Source of the DNA: Bog-159 sp963785255
Lineage (GTDB): Bacteria > Acidobacteriota > Terriglobia > Bryobacterales > Bryobacteraceae
DNA length: 64,000 nt
Direction: 5' to 3'
Assembly (NCBI GenBank): GCA_963785255.1
Contig: CAWAUR010000009.1
Coordinates: 372,001-436,000 of the forward strand
The translations under genes were made by a program, and so were the position numbers. Within the stretch, counting starts at the first letter, position 1. Each line of letters begins with the position of its first letter. This document shows, piece by piece, positions 48,885 through 56,572 of this stretch. The notes below the pieces were generated by a model that saw only the letters and a program-made list of their open reading frames with translations, ran no database searches and was not told the DNA's origin.

Positions 48885-49409
48885 ATGGCCCGCCAATTTC
48901 ATTTTCGACTGTCGGCCCCATGGCTAGGCGCTATCGTGACGATTGGGATCGCGGCCGTGATCGTCCACTACTTTTGGTTCGATGGCAGAAAGACAATCGA
49001 GTTTGGCGCCGCAGTAATCGGCGGAGGGGCGGCGGTATATGCGCTGTTATTGAATGTCCAAACCAGGCGGGCGGCGGCCGCAGCCGAGTTTATCAAACGC
49101 TACAACAGCCCCGATTTCGCCGTATACCGCACGGAGATGGGGAGAGCGCTACAACTCGGCAAGGTAGACGCAGTGAACCTAGAATATATTCGCACAGCTC
49201 TAAGCTTCTACAAGGAAATGTCGATCTCGATTCGTCGCAACGAAGCCGATGAGGATATTCTTAAGGAATTCTTCCACACCCCAGCAGTTCGGTTCTGGGC
49301 GGTATCGAGGCGTTGGATTCAGCAGCGACGAGATGCCAATGACCAGCAAAGCCTTTACGAATGGTACGAGGAACTCGCTACCAAGCGGGGCTGGGACTGT
49401 ACATCGTAA
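48885..49409 (+). CDS. DUF4760-like membrane protein
   Basis: 174 residues from the ATG at 48885. Two hydrophobic segments (LGAIVTIGIAAVIVHYFWF and FGAAVIGGGAAVYALLLNVQ) are followed by a cytosolic helical domain with AEFIKRYNSPDFAVYRTEMG and FWAVSRRWIQQRRDANDQQS. The pair of membrane helices followed by an AEFI-R-NSPEF segment resembles DUF4760. A perfect -10 lies six bases upstream. Its function is unknown; the nearby FRG and ATP-grasp genes are on the same strand 34 bases upstream, so it may belong to the same unit with its own promoter. Confidence 0.65.
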   Translation: MARQFHFRLSAPWLGAIVTIGIAAVIVHYFWFDGRKTIEFGAAVIGGGAAVYALLLNVQTRRAAAAAEFIKRYNSPDFAVYRTEMGRALQLGKVDAVNLEYIRTALSFYKEMSISIRRNEADEDILKEFFHTPAVRFWAVSRRWIQQRRDANDQQSLYEWYEELATKRGWDCTS

Positions 49410-49501
49410 AACGCTCTAGGTCTGGATCGGAAAGGGATCGGTGTCGAATAGCTGTTTCATACCACCTGCCTCCATGACGAGTATAGCACGTGACGAACGC
49501 G

Positions 49502-51616
49502 CTAGGCGCGCCGGCTCTCCAACTCCTCCAACAGCGCCGACATGCGCGGCGCGGCATCCGCCCGTCCGCCAAAGCGCAACGCATTATACGCGGCCGTGAA
49601 TTGCTCGACCAGCGTTCCCATTTCCGAAGGCGGCAGCGAGCGGGCGAATTCATGCGGCGTAAACCAGGCGGGCTTCTCATAGCCGCGGCGCTTCAGCAAC
49701 TTCAGCATGCGGCGATAAAGCAGTGTGGCGTCGGCCACGCTTCCCTTTCCGCGCCGCAACCGCCGCACGCCCATCCGCACGCGCCATGCGCGCCACATCT
49801 TCGGCGCCGACCATGCGCCGACCACTCCGCAAGCCAATCCCAGCAGCCACCACACACCCGTTCTGGCAAACCACGATCGTGCCGCCGTCCAATTCTCTTT
49901 GGCATCGAAGATACGGTCGAGCCAATGCAAGCTGATGCGCCAACTGGCCTGTTCCATGCGATCGGCCAGTGTCGCCTGATGACCTAAGTCGTAACTGACC
50001 ACCCACTCCTGCCAGAACGTCTCCACCGCGTCGGCATAGAGCGCCAGCTTCGCAAACAGCGCGTTGGCGGCGGGCATGGGATCGGGCGGCGTCGGATCGA
50101 AAGTCACCCAGCCGCGGCGGGGCAGCCAGGCTTCCACCCAACTGTGCGCGTCCGACGCCCGGATCACATATAGGCCAGTCATGGGATTGAAGACGCCGTT
50201 TTGGAAACCGGTGACTAATCGCGAGGGAATGCCCAAGGTACGCAGCATTACGGCCATGGCTGAGGCGAAATACTCACAGTGTCCTTTCTTACGGGTAAAT
50301 AGGAAGTAAGCCAGTGGATCGGCCGGCTCCTTGTCCGGCAATTCCAGCGTGTAAGCAAAGCTATTGCGTAAGTAACTGGCTATGGCGATGGCGCGGTAAG
50401 TATCGTCGTCGATACCGCGCACCGCGTTAGTCGCTAAGTCGGCGATACGCGGGTCGATGCGCGGCAATTTCAGATACTGCCTTCGTTCGCGTGGACCCAG
50501 AAAGTCTTCGGCCGCTCCCTCGTCGCCCAGCCAGCCCCATACATCGTAGAAGAAACCTTCCGGCGGAACGTGTCCCAGCCGGTAACTGCCGTCGTCGCGG
50601 GCCGTAAGAGTCAGTTGGCGCAGATACATGCTGATACTATTCGGGCGGCCGGCGAAGAACAGAACGTCGGAATCGATACCGTTGAGACTGACCCGGTAAT
50701 TCACGCTGCGGCCCAGATGCCGGCGCTGATCGTCGGTAGCGAGTTGGAAAAAACCTTTCGCCACCGCCGGAATATAGCGCGGATCGCTGGAGGGTTCGAA
50801 CCAGGCTCGTCCGTTGAAATCGCTCAAGGTGGCGCCGCGCCATTTCAGATTGCCCGGTACTGGACCGCGGTCGAAGCGCACGTGCATCACGGGACGGGAG
50901 ATGGCTTTGATTTCGCCAATCTCGCCGAGCGTCACCTGATTCGAGAATCCCGGCAGGTAGAAGCGCCGCGGGACCAGGCGCCGCAGAGCGGCATCCGCCG
51001 TGCGCGGCAGCATGAAAAACAGGCCGGCGGTGAGCGTCAGGATGCCCAGCGTGATCATGCAGGTGAGCGCAGCCAGGCGCGGATGGAAGCGGCGTAATCC
51101 GCTGCGCGCCACCGTCGTCCGTTTCTGCATCGCGCGGCGAATCTCGGAGCTGGTGAAGGTGGCCATGGCGAACAACAGATACAGCGCGAGGAAAAAGAAG
51201 AAATTCGAGTTGGAGGAGAGGATCGCAGCGGCCAGTAGCTCCAGGAACGCGATGGCGGCCATGAAGAAGTAATCGCGATTGGTGCGCGACGTCAGGATCT
51301 GGATGACCGCCAGGAAGAACACCAAATGGACGGTGGATTGGATGAATGCGCGCGAAAGGTAGAAGTAGTCGAGCGGGAAGAAGCCCACATAAACGAGCGT
51401 GAGCACGACCACGGCCCTCGGTGAAATCTCGAAGCGCGCCCAGCCGGAGATGAGCAGTGCGCGGGCCACCAATCCGGCGCCGGTGAGGATGATGGTAGGC
51501 GTATCCAGGTAACCGGATCCCGCCACGGCGAGGTATCCGCTGACCACCAGGCCCCACAGGGCGAACTGGAAGAATCGCTCGACCGCAACTGCGGCATTCG
51601 CGGGTGAGCGGGACAT
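49502..51616 (-). CDS. TgpA-like transglutaminase with DUF3488 and DUF4129 regions
   Basis: 704 residues. About ten N-terminal membrane helices (DUF3488/TgpA_N) are followed by a periplasmic transglutaminase core. The catalytic triad is visible as KGHCEYFASAMAVMLRTLG (Cys), ASDAHSWVEAWLP (His) and WVTFDPTPPDP (Asp). A C-terminal membrane helix (WWLLGLACGVVGAWSAPKMW) and a cytosolic DUF4129 tail (RRMLKLLKRRGYEKPAWFTP) complete the usual architecture. In Pseudomonas the homologue TgpA is essential and acts in envelope biogenesis. TACAAT (51628-51623 on the minus strand) ends six bases before the ATG, again suggesting a leaderless message. Confidence 0.92.
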   Translation of the reverse strand: MSRSPANAAVAVERFFQFALWGLVVSGYLAVAGSGYLDTPTIILTGAGLVARALLISGWARFEISPRAVVVLTLVYVGFFPLDYFYLSRAFIQSTVHLVFFLAVIQILTSRTNRDYFFMAAIAFLELLAAAILSSNSNFFFFLALYLLFAMATFTSSEIRRAMQKRTTVARSGLRRFHPRLAALTCMITLGILTLTAGLFFMLPRTADAALRRLVPRRFYLPGFSNQVTLGEIGEIKAISRPVMHVRFDRGPVPGNLKWRGATLSDFNGRAWFEPSSDPRYIPAVAKGFFQLATDDQRRHLGRSVNYRVSLNGIDSDVLFFAGRPNSISMYLRQLTLTARDDGSYRLGHVPPEGFFYDVWGWLGDEGAAEDFLGPRERRQYLKLPRIDPRIADLATNAVRGIDDDTYRAIAIASYLRNSFAYTLELPDKEPADPLAYFLFTRKKGHCEYFASAMAVMLRTLGIPSRLVTGFQNGVFNPMTGLYVIRASDAHSWVEAWLPRRGWVTFDPTPPDPMPAANALFAKLALYADAVETFWQEWVVSYDLGHQATLADRMEQASWRISLHWLDRIFDAKENWTAARSWFARTGVWWLLGLACGVVGAWSAPKMWRAWRVRMGVRRLRRGKGSVADATLLYRRMLKLLKRRGYEKPAWFTPHEFARSLPPSEMGTLVEQFTAAYNALRFGGRADAAPRMSALLEELESRRA

Positions 51617-51622
51617 ACCTCT

Positions 51623-51628
51623 ATTGTA
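51623..51628 (-). promoter_or_regulatory. Candidate -10 element of a leaderless message
   Basis: TACAAT (read on the minus strand) with an upstream GAT extension ends six bases before the ATG of the transglutaminase gene at 51616. The gap (AGAGGT) is purine-rich but too close for a ribosome site. Confidence 0.45.
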
Positions 51629-51747
51629 ATCGCGCGGGCGTCCGCTCTCGTGGCCCGTCTTGCGCTACAAGGCGGCCATCGGAGGACAGGGCCGCGCTAC
51701 AGACTTACGGGACACGGAAGTGCTCGATTTCATGGCCTTCCGCATTC

Positions 51748-51773
51748 GTTTCAAAACTTATCCTTTATGAAAC
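51748..51773. promoter_or_regulatory. 26-base motif with GTTTCA/TGAAAC ends (second copy)
   Basis: GTTTCAAAACTTATCCTTTA with TGAAAC. Compare 46447-46472. The outer six bases form a perfect inverted repeat. It lies 43 bases upstream of the ATG at 51816. Confidence 0.4.
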
Positions 51774-51815
51774 AATGGGGTGGCGCGGGATGACGAAGAA
51801 AGAGAAGCGGGCTTG

Positions 51816-52190
51816 ATGCGCTTGAAAAAGCGATGCTACCGGCTCAGTGAAAGCCGGGGAGAATGGCCGGACATGGACCTCGATCTGCCATCGGAAGACA
51901 AGCGGGAGCAAGCAATCTACAGCTTCTTCGACCGCATCGACAAAGCCCACGAAGACGAGGCAGACGCCATCGCCGACGCTGTCAGCTACATGGTCGAGAA
52001 TCCGAACCCCTCGCAGCTCACTCCCGCACGAATCGACAAAGAGATCGACCTCACCAGACAAGTCCTCTCCAAACATCTCCGCCACGGCTGCCTCATGCAA
52101 AATTTGGCCGAAGAGTTCGGACAGTTCAGGCCCGGCCCCAGCCGCGAAAAACTAAACCACATGCTCAACCTGCCTCCATCAAATCCGTAA
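51816..52190 (+). CDS. Small hypothetical protein
   Basis: 124 residues from the ATG at 51816; a GTG at 51780 is a possible longer start. MRLKKRCYRLSESRGEWPDM, DRIDKAHEDEADAIADAVSY and DLTRQVLSKHLRHGCLMQNL show a mostly helical, charged protein. No known motif is visible, but an IDKEIDLTRQVLSKHLRHGC stretch could be a helix-turn-helix-like DNA-binding segment. It may be controlled by the GTTTCA/TGAAAC site upstream. It is AT-richer at its 3' end than its neighbours. Confidence 0.55.
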   Translation: MRLKKRCYRLSESRGEWPDMDLDLPSEDKREQAIYSFFDRIDKAHEDEADAIADAVSYMVENPNPSQLTPARIDKEIDLTRQVLSKHLRHGCLMQNLAEEFGQFRPGPSREKLNHMLNLPPSNP

Positions 52191-52323
52191 TTTAGACCAT
52201 CCTTCGTCTCCCGGAAAAATAATTAATTAAATTCCGTTCTCATGTCTATTCGGCCACACCTCGTTCGACGTATCAGCAGAGAGCCAGTACGAAAGCGAGG
52301 CTCAACCCAAAGGAGATTTCACA

Positions 52324-52761
52324 ATGCGATTCATGGTCATCGTCAAAGCAACCGCAGAGTCAGAAAAAGAAGGCGCACTCCCCGATCCCCAGCTCATGGC
52401 CGACATGAACAAATTCACCGATGAGCTCGTAGAAGCCGGAGTCCTGCTAGGCTACGAGGGCCTCCACCCCTCTTCCAAAGGCGCTCGCGTCCACTTCTCC
52501 GGCAAGAACCGCACCGTCACCGACGGTCCCTTCGCCGAAACCAAGGAACTCGTCGCCGGCTTCATGCTCTTGCAGGTCAAGTCCCTCGAAGAGGCCATCG
52601 AGTGGGTCAAGCGCAGCCCCAACTGCAGCGCAGGAGAATCCGAGGTCGAGATCCGCCAGGTCTTCGAGCCAGAAGACTTTGCACCGGCCTTCTCCGAAGA
52701 AGATATTCAGCAGGAAAAAACAATCCGCGCTCAACTGGCAGATCAGGCAGCAAAGAAATAG
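52324..52761 (+). CDS. YciI family protein
   Basis: 145 residues with an AAGGAG ribosome site before the ATG at 52324. MRFMVIVKATAESEKEGALP, then GYEGLHPSSKGARVHFSGKN and TVTDGPFAETKELVAGFMLL, are the conserved blocks of the YciI (DGPF) fold. EAIEWVKRSPNCSAGESEVE is the usual C-terminal helix. These are small ferredoxin-like proteins with a His/Asp site; many are encoded beside ECF sigma factors. A degraded sigma-like fragment follows here at 52806, which fits that pairing. Confidence 0.88.
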   Translation: MRFMVIVKATAESEKEGALPDPQLMADMNKFTDELVEAGVLLGYEGLHPSSKGARVHFSGKNRTVTDGPFAETKELVAGFMLLQVKSLEEAIEWVKRSPNCSAGESEVEIRQVFEPEDFAPAFSEEDIQQEKTIRAQLADQAAKK

Positions 52762-52805
52762 CCCCACTTGCACTGACGCGTCCAAAGCTGGTGTGATCGG
52801 TAGCC

Positions 52806-52900
52806 GTGTCCGCTACCGATCTACACCGCGTCATCGCCGGCCTCACCCGCGACGTCGGTCGAGGTGCGTCCGGTTTGGCGGCCCGACTGACGCAACTGAG
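52806..52900 (+). pseudogene. Possible remnant of an ECF sigma factor N-terminus
   Basis: A frame starting GTG at 52806 reads MSATDLHRVIAGLTRDVGRG. From memory, sigma factors paired with YciI proteins begin SATDLHRAIEAVWRIESARL and continue IAGLTRMVRDVG. The match is patchy, with an apparent internal deletion, and no sigma region 2 or 4 follows. The call rests on a short similarity plus context. The rest of the stretch to 53120 holds no gene that I can support. Confidence 0.35.
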
Positions 52901-53120
52901 CGGCATGGACGCGGCGCAGAGCGAGGGTCACTCTCTCTGGCGTGAGTTTCTGGGTGCGGTCGATCAATTCTCGATGGGCCATTTCGCTCTCCCAAAGCAT
53001 GAGACGAAGGCTGAAGTTAGTCGTGCGCTCTCAACTCGGGAAAGGCCAGCGAGGGGCAAAATTTGTTCGGGCGTCGGTTTTCGGATCGGTGGCGTAAATT
53101 GAATTGAGGGATTGCCGATC

Positions 53121-53276
53121 ATGACGATGCCGGCACCCCACGCGCGCGCGGCGCCCACATCGCACCGGCCGAAAGGCAGAAAGAGCCTCGCGCAACTGTT
53201 CGCGGTGTCGCCGTTCAAGAGCCTCGATATCGATTTCGAAAGAGACTCCGAGTATGGCAGCGACGTTACGCGATGA
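53121..53276 (+). CDS. Small antitoxin of a PIN-toxin pair
   Basis: 51 residues. The C-terminal part SLAQLFAVSPFKSLDIDFER followed by DSEYGSDVTR matches the toxin-binding tails of antitoxins that precede VapC-type PIN genes (SLAQLF-SPFKGLDLDFER). The N-terminal half MTMPAPHARAAPTSHRPKGR is basic and looks degraded relative to the DNA-binding domain expected. The stop overlaps the toxin start by four bases. Too short for the usual antitoxin length, it may itself be truncated. Confidence 0.55.
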   Translation: MTMPAPHARAAPTSHRPKGRKSLAQLFAVSPFKSLDIDFERDSEYGSDVTR

Positions 53277-53575
53277 GCGGCTTCCTGCTGGATACCAACG
53301 TTCCATCGGAGCTGACTCGCCAGAAATCCGCGCCGCAAGTCGAGCGGTGGCTGGAGAAGGCCAACGACCGGGAATTGTACTTCTGCGTCATTTTCCTCGG
53401 GGAAATTCTCAAGGGATCACTGTGCTACCGGCGAGCAAGCGTCGCGACGGTGACCGGCGGAATACGGCCTTCAAACCAGGGCCGCCAAATTCCATCGAGC
53501 CACTACTGCAAGACTGCCGGGTCGCGCTCGATGCGGACCTTTGGTAACAAGCGTCAATCCGAGCCATGAAGGCGC
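53273..53575 (+). pseudogene. Decayed PIN (VapC-like) toxin
   Basis: MSGFLLDTNVPSELTRQKSA then VERWLEKANDRELYFCVIFL and GEILKG give the first half of a PIN domain with Asp7 and a Glu. At about 53413 the normal continuation ITVLPASKRRDGD is in another frame. The final strand (LVTSVN) is found in a third frame near 53540. The central half of the domain appears deleted. The open frame actually ends at 53569 with an unrelated sequence. Confidence 0.7.
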
Positions 53576-54387
53576 ACCCGCAGCACCCGCAACTGCTTCT
53601 CTCGAATCTCCTCGGCTTGCTCCACAATACCGGCGGGATCGCCCGGCGCCTCAAAATACCGGCCCGACAATTCGTCTGCCTTTCCGGATGCCAGATACAA
53701 GACGAGGTCGGTTCCAGGACGTGCGGTCTCGTCGCGGCCTTCGTCGAAAATCCGTTTGAACCACGGCATCCATCGATTGCCCGCTTCCGACTGCATCAGA
53801 TCTTCGGCCATCGCTGTCCGGACTGTCCCCGGCTGAATGGCGAACACCGAAATACCGTGCGGCCTTGCCTCGTCCGCTAAAACTTCGGTAAACCTGATGA
53901 GCGCGCATTTACTCGTTACATAGGCGGACATGAAGGGAATGCTCATGGTTCCAGCTCCGCTCGAAACGTTGATGATGCGTCCCTCGTGGCGGCTAACCAT
54001 GCCGCGCATTACAGCGTTCGAACACAGAAAGGGACCGCGCAGATTCGTCTCCACCGTTCGCCACCACTGGTCTGCGTCCGCGTCCCAGGTGGGGCCGAAC
54101 GGCGCACCCGCTCCCGCATTGTTCACCAGCAGGTTCACCGGGCCAAAGTGATCTTCCACGTGGCGGACCATCTCCCCAACGGCGTTCTTGTCCGTGACAT
54201 CGGCCACCACTGCCAGGGCTTCCCCGCCACTTGCGTGGATAAGCCGGACGGTCTCGCCGAGTTGATCCGGACTGCGGGCCGCCACTGCCACGCGGGCGCC
54301 CGCCTCCGCCAGTGAAACTGCGAAGGCCCGCCCCAAACCCCGGCTGCCTCCAGTGATAAGGGCCACGCGCCCGTCGAAAGCGGTCAT
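53554..54387 (-). CDS. Short-chain dehydrogenase/reductase (SDR)
   Basis: 277 residues from the ATG at 54387. The NAD(P)-binding motif VALITGGSRGLGRAFAVSLA (TGxxxGxG) is followed by VNLLVNNAGAGAPFG (NNAG). The catalytic residues are in NVSSGAGTMSIPFMSAYVTS with SK (Ser, Tyr-xxx-Lys), and VFAIQPGTVRTAM is the PG motif. A hydroxyl or keto substrate is likely but cannot be named. The gene's 3' end overlaps the decayed PIN region on the opposite strand by about 20 bases. A 12-residue upstream extension (to 54423) is possible but has no ribosome site. Confidence 0.9.
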   Translation of the reverse strand: MTAFDGRVALITGGSRGLGRAFAVSLAEAGARVAVAARSPDQLGETVRLIHASGGEALAVVADVTDKNAVGEMVRHVEDHFGPVNLLVNNAGAGAPFGPTWDADADQWWRTVETNLRGPFLCSNAVMRGMVSRHEGRIINVSSGAGTMSIPFMSAYVTSKCALIRFTEVLADEARPHGISVFAIQPGTVRTAMAEDLMQSEAGNRWMPWFKRIFDEGRDETARPGTDLVLYLASGKADELSGRYFEAPGDPAGIVEQAEEIREKQLRVLRVRLHGSD

Positions 54388-54455
54388 CTTGCAATTGGAG
54401 TAGGATTGGCCGGTCCCTGTCAAGTTACCGAGGCCTGGGGCGCTGGGCTATTGTC

Positions 54456-55454
54456 TCAAGACGCAGGCGGTTCGCACGCGAGCAACGAGATCGCCTCGCG
54501 CACCCGCGCCCGCTGCGCATCGTCGACCGTAAGATAGCGGTGCTTGCCGGACCGATCCGGCGTGAAGCTAGTCACTCCCTGGCCGTCCACGGTTATCCGG
54601 CCGGCCGGCGACAAGCCGAAATAGCCGCCATCCGGACGCACTGCGTACAACGCTGCCGTCGGATCCCATAGCGGCTCATCGTACGGCATCGGCTTGTAGT
54701 CGCGGTACGCGTCCACCAGCGGATGATGCGGGCGATAGGCGAAGTCGGCGCCGATATTTGCAGCCGGGTAAAGAATGCTCTCCCCGATATCGAAGGCGCT
54801 GGTCACGATCGCGCCGGGCCATTCGCGAAACAGCTTTTGCGCCGACGGAATATCCTGATTGATGTTGTACTCGGTGTGACGTCCAGCGCGAAAGTCGCCC
54901 GCCATCATAGAGAGCAGCCGGACCTTGCGAGCGGCCAGATCGCGGCCACTGAGCGGACTCGCATCGTCCGGCCCGGTATCCAGCAACCGCGCCAAGTTGG
55001 TACTGAACCCCACCTGTACGATCACAACGCTGGCATCCGGCTGGGCCGCCAGCGTCCGCCGCAGCAACAGAACGGCATCCGGAAGATTGGTTTCGGGTGT
55101 GACGCGGCGCTTGTAGAGGAGCGCTCCGCTCGTGTCCGTCATGGTAGCTACGCGCCGCGTATAGTTCCCATCGTCGGGGGTCTTGCCGTGCTTCACTATC
55201 CCGATGGGGATGTCCGGCCGTCCATAAAACGTGTCGAACAGATCCACGAAGACCGGCGCCCATGGGTTGTCTTTGGTGATCGTGACGGCGAGCAGGCGGG
55301 CCTCGCCCCGGTTCTCGAAAGCATGCAACTCCGCCAGCGCGATGGCATCGTCGACGTCGTTGCCCAGATCGGTATCGAAGATGATCCGGACGGGTTCAGC
55401 CGCCGTCAACGCGGCGCAGGAGACAGCGAGGGCTAAAGCTAAATGGAGTCGCAT
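54456..55454 (-). CDS. Secreted nucleoside hydrolase
   Basis: 332 residues. A signal peptide (about 1-18, ending LTAAEP) is followed by the nucleoside hydrolase motif IIFDTDLGNDVDDAIALAEL (the DTDxGxDxDDxxA calcium site). YNINQDIPSAQKLFREWP is in the region of the second calcium-binding and ribose-binding residues. Exported members cleave N-glycosidic bonds of nucleosides for salvage or act on related glycosides. The length is typical. TACAAT (55475-55470, minus strand) is followed 15 bases later by the ATG with GAGG as a weak ribosome site. Confidence 0.88.
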   Translation of the reverse strand: MRLHLALALAVSCAALTAAEPVRIIFDTDLGNDVDDAIALAELHAFENRGEARLLAVTITKDNPWAPVFVDLFDTFYGRPDIPIGIVKHGKTPDDGNYTRRVATMTDTSGALLYKRRVTPETNLPDAVLLLRRTLAAQPDASVVIVQVGFSTNLARLLDTGPDDASPLSGRDLAARKVRLLSMMAGDFRAGRHTEYNINQDIPSAQKLFREWPGAIVTSAFDIGESILYPAANIGADFAYRPHHPLVDAYRDYKPMPYDEPLWDPTAALYAVRPDGGYFGLSPAGRITVDGQGVTSFTPDRSGKHRYLTVDDAQRARVREAISLLACEPPAS

Positions 55455-55496
55455 TCCGAAACCGCCTCAATTGTAAGCGATTTCATGCGTTGGTTT

Positions 55497-55609
55497 CTTA
55501 TCGGCGTTCATCGGCGTTCATCGGCGGCCAACTGCGTCTTTTCTTTGTCCTCGCGGTGAAAACCAAAACCCAATATGGCCGCCGATGAACGCCGATGAAC
55601 GCCGATAAG
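55497..55609. repeat. Perfect 34-base inverted repeat (long hairpin)
   Basis: Left arm 55497-55530 and right arm 55576-55609 are exact reverse complements. Each is built of a 12-base direct repeat (TTCATCGGCG unit, as in ATCGGCGTTCATCGGCG). The 45-base loop contains TCTTTTCTTTGTCC. The hairpin separates two divergent genes, so it is not a simple terminator. Similar ATCGGCGTTCATCGGCG sequences occur in many bacterial genomes. Confidence 0.8.
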
Positions 55610-55655
55610 CAATCCCGGTCGTAGACCCAAGGCACGCTTTATGATAAACAGGTCT

Positions 55656-55661
55656 TATAAT
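55656..55661 (+). promoter_or_regulatory. Candidate -10 element
   Basis: TATAAT, a perfect -10, lies nine bases before the ATG at 55671. No ribosome site is present, so this message may have a leader of only two or three bases. Confidence 0.4.
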
Positions 55662-55670
55662 TCTAATAGT

Positions 55671-56567
55671 ATGCCGAATTCCAGAAGATCCTTCCTGCAC
55701 TCCGTGATTGCCGCGGGCATCACTGGGGCAGCCGCCGCTGGGGAATCCGGCGCCGAACTGCAAGTCCCCAAAATGAAGTTCTTCAACGCCGAGATCAGCC
55801 GGCTGGTGCTCGGCACGAATCCGTTTTATGGCTTCTCGCATTACAACAACACCTACTCGACGATCATGCGGGATTACTACACGCCGGATAAGGTGTGCGA
55901 TGTGATGCGCCAGGCGAATCGCTTCGGCATTAACGCCTTCAACTACGTGCATCTGGGCCGCGCGCCGCAGGATCTGGCGCGCTTCCAGGCCGAGGGCGGC
56001 CGGATGCACCTCATCGCGCAGTGCCTGGGCGATGCGGAGACAGTATACAAAGCCGTCCAGCCGCTGGCCATGTACAAGCAGGGCGAAGAGGTCGACAAAG
56101 CGTTCCAAAACGGCCGCATGGACGACGTCAAAGAGTGGTGCAAAAAGGCACGCGATTTGGGCGTGGTAGTGGGTGTCGGCACGCATAAGCCGGAGGTGAT
56201 CTCGTACGTGGAGGAGCGCGGCTGGGACGTGGATTTCTATGCAGGCTGCGTCTACAACCGCACGCGCACGGCCGACGAATGGAAGCAGGTGCTGGGCGGC
56301 GAGTCGCTCGAAATGGCGCAGGAGATCTATCGGCGCAGCGATCCGCCGCGAATGTACAAGGTAATGCGGCGGACTAAGAAACCGTGCTTTGCGTTCAAGA
56401 TTCTGGCAGCGGGCCGGCTGAGCGATCGCGAGATGGATCAGGCTTATCAGACCGCATTCGAGTCGATCAAGCCGACCGATGGCGTCTTCGTGGGGATCTT
56501 TCCGCGCGTGCGGGATGAGATGCGCGAAAACGTCGAGCGCGCGCACCGTGTGCTGGCTCGCGGCTGA
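55671..56567 (+). CDS. Tat-exported aldo/keto reductase-like TIM-barrel protein
   Basis: 298 residues from the ATG at 55671. The twin-arginine signal SRRSFLHSVIAAGITGAAAA shows export in folded form. The core LVLGTNPFYGFSHYNN, INAFNYVHLGRAPQDLARFQ, VVVGVGTHKPEVISYVEERG and CFAFKILAAGRLSDREMDQA suggests an AKR-like or related TIM barrel. The usual AKR tetrad is not obvious, so the activity may be non-reductive. It is the first gene of an operon with a dehydrogenase hitch-hiker, a GMC flavoenzyme and a cytochrome, pointing to periplasmic sugar oxidation. Confidence 0.75.
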   Translation: MPNSRRSFLHSVIAAGITGAAAAGESGAELQVPKMKFFNAEISRLVLGTNPFYGFSHYNNTYSTIMRDYYTPDKVCDVMRQANRFGINAFNYVHLGRAPQDLARFQAEGGRMHLIAQCLGDAETVYKAVQPLAMYKQGEEVDKAFQNGRMDDVKEWCKKARDLGVVVGVGTHKPEVISYVEERGWDVDFYAGCVYNRTRTADEWKQVLGGESLEMAQEIYRRSDPPRMYKVMRRTKKPCFAFKILAAGRLSDREMDQAYQTAFESIKPTDGVFVGIFPRVRDEMRENVERAHRVLARG

Positions 56568-56572
56568 AGCCT

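Noticed and set aside
50790..50830. GGGTTCGAACC as a tRNA T-arm
   Set aside because: It lies inside the transglutaminase coding sequence and no acceptor stem or anticodon arm can be drawn around it.
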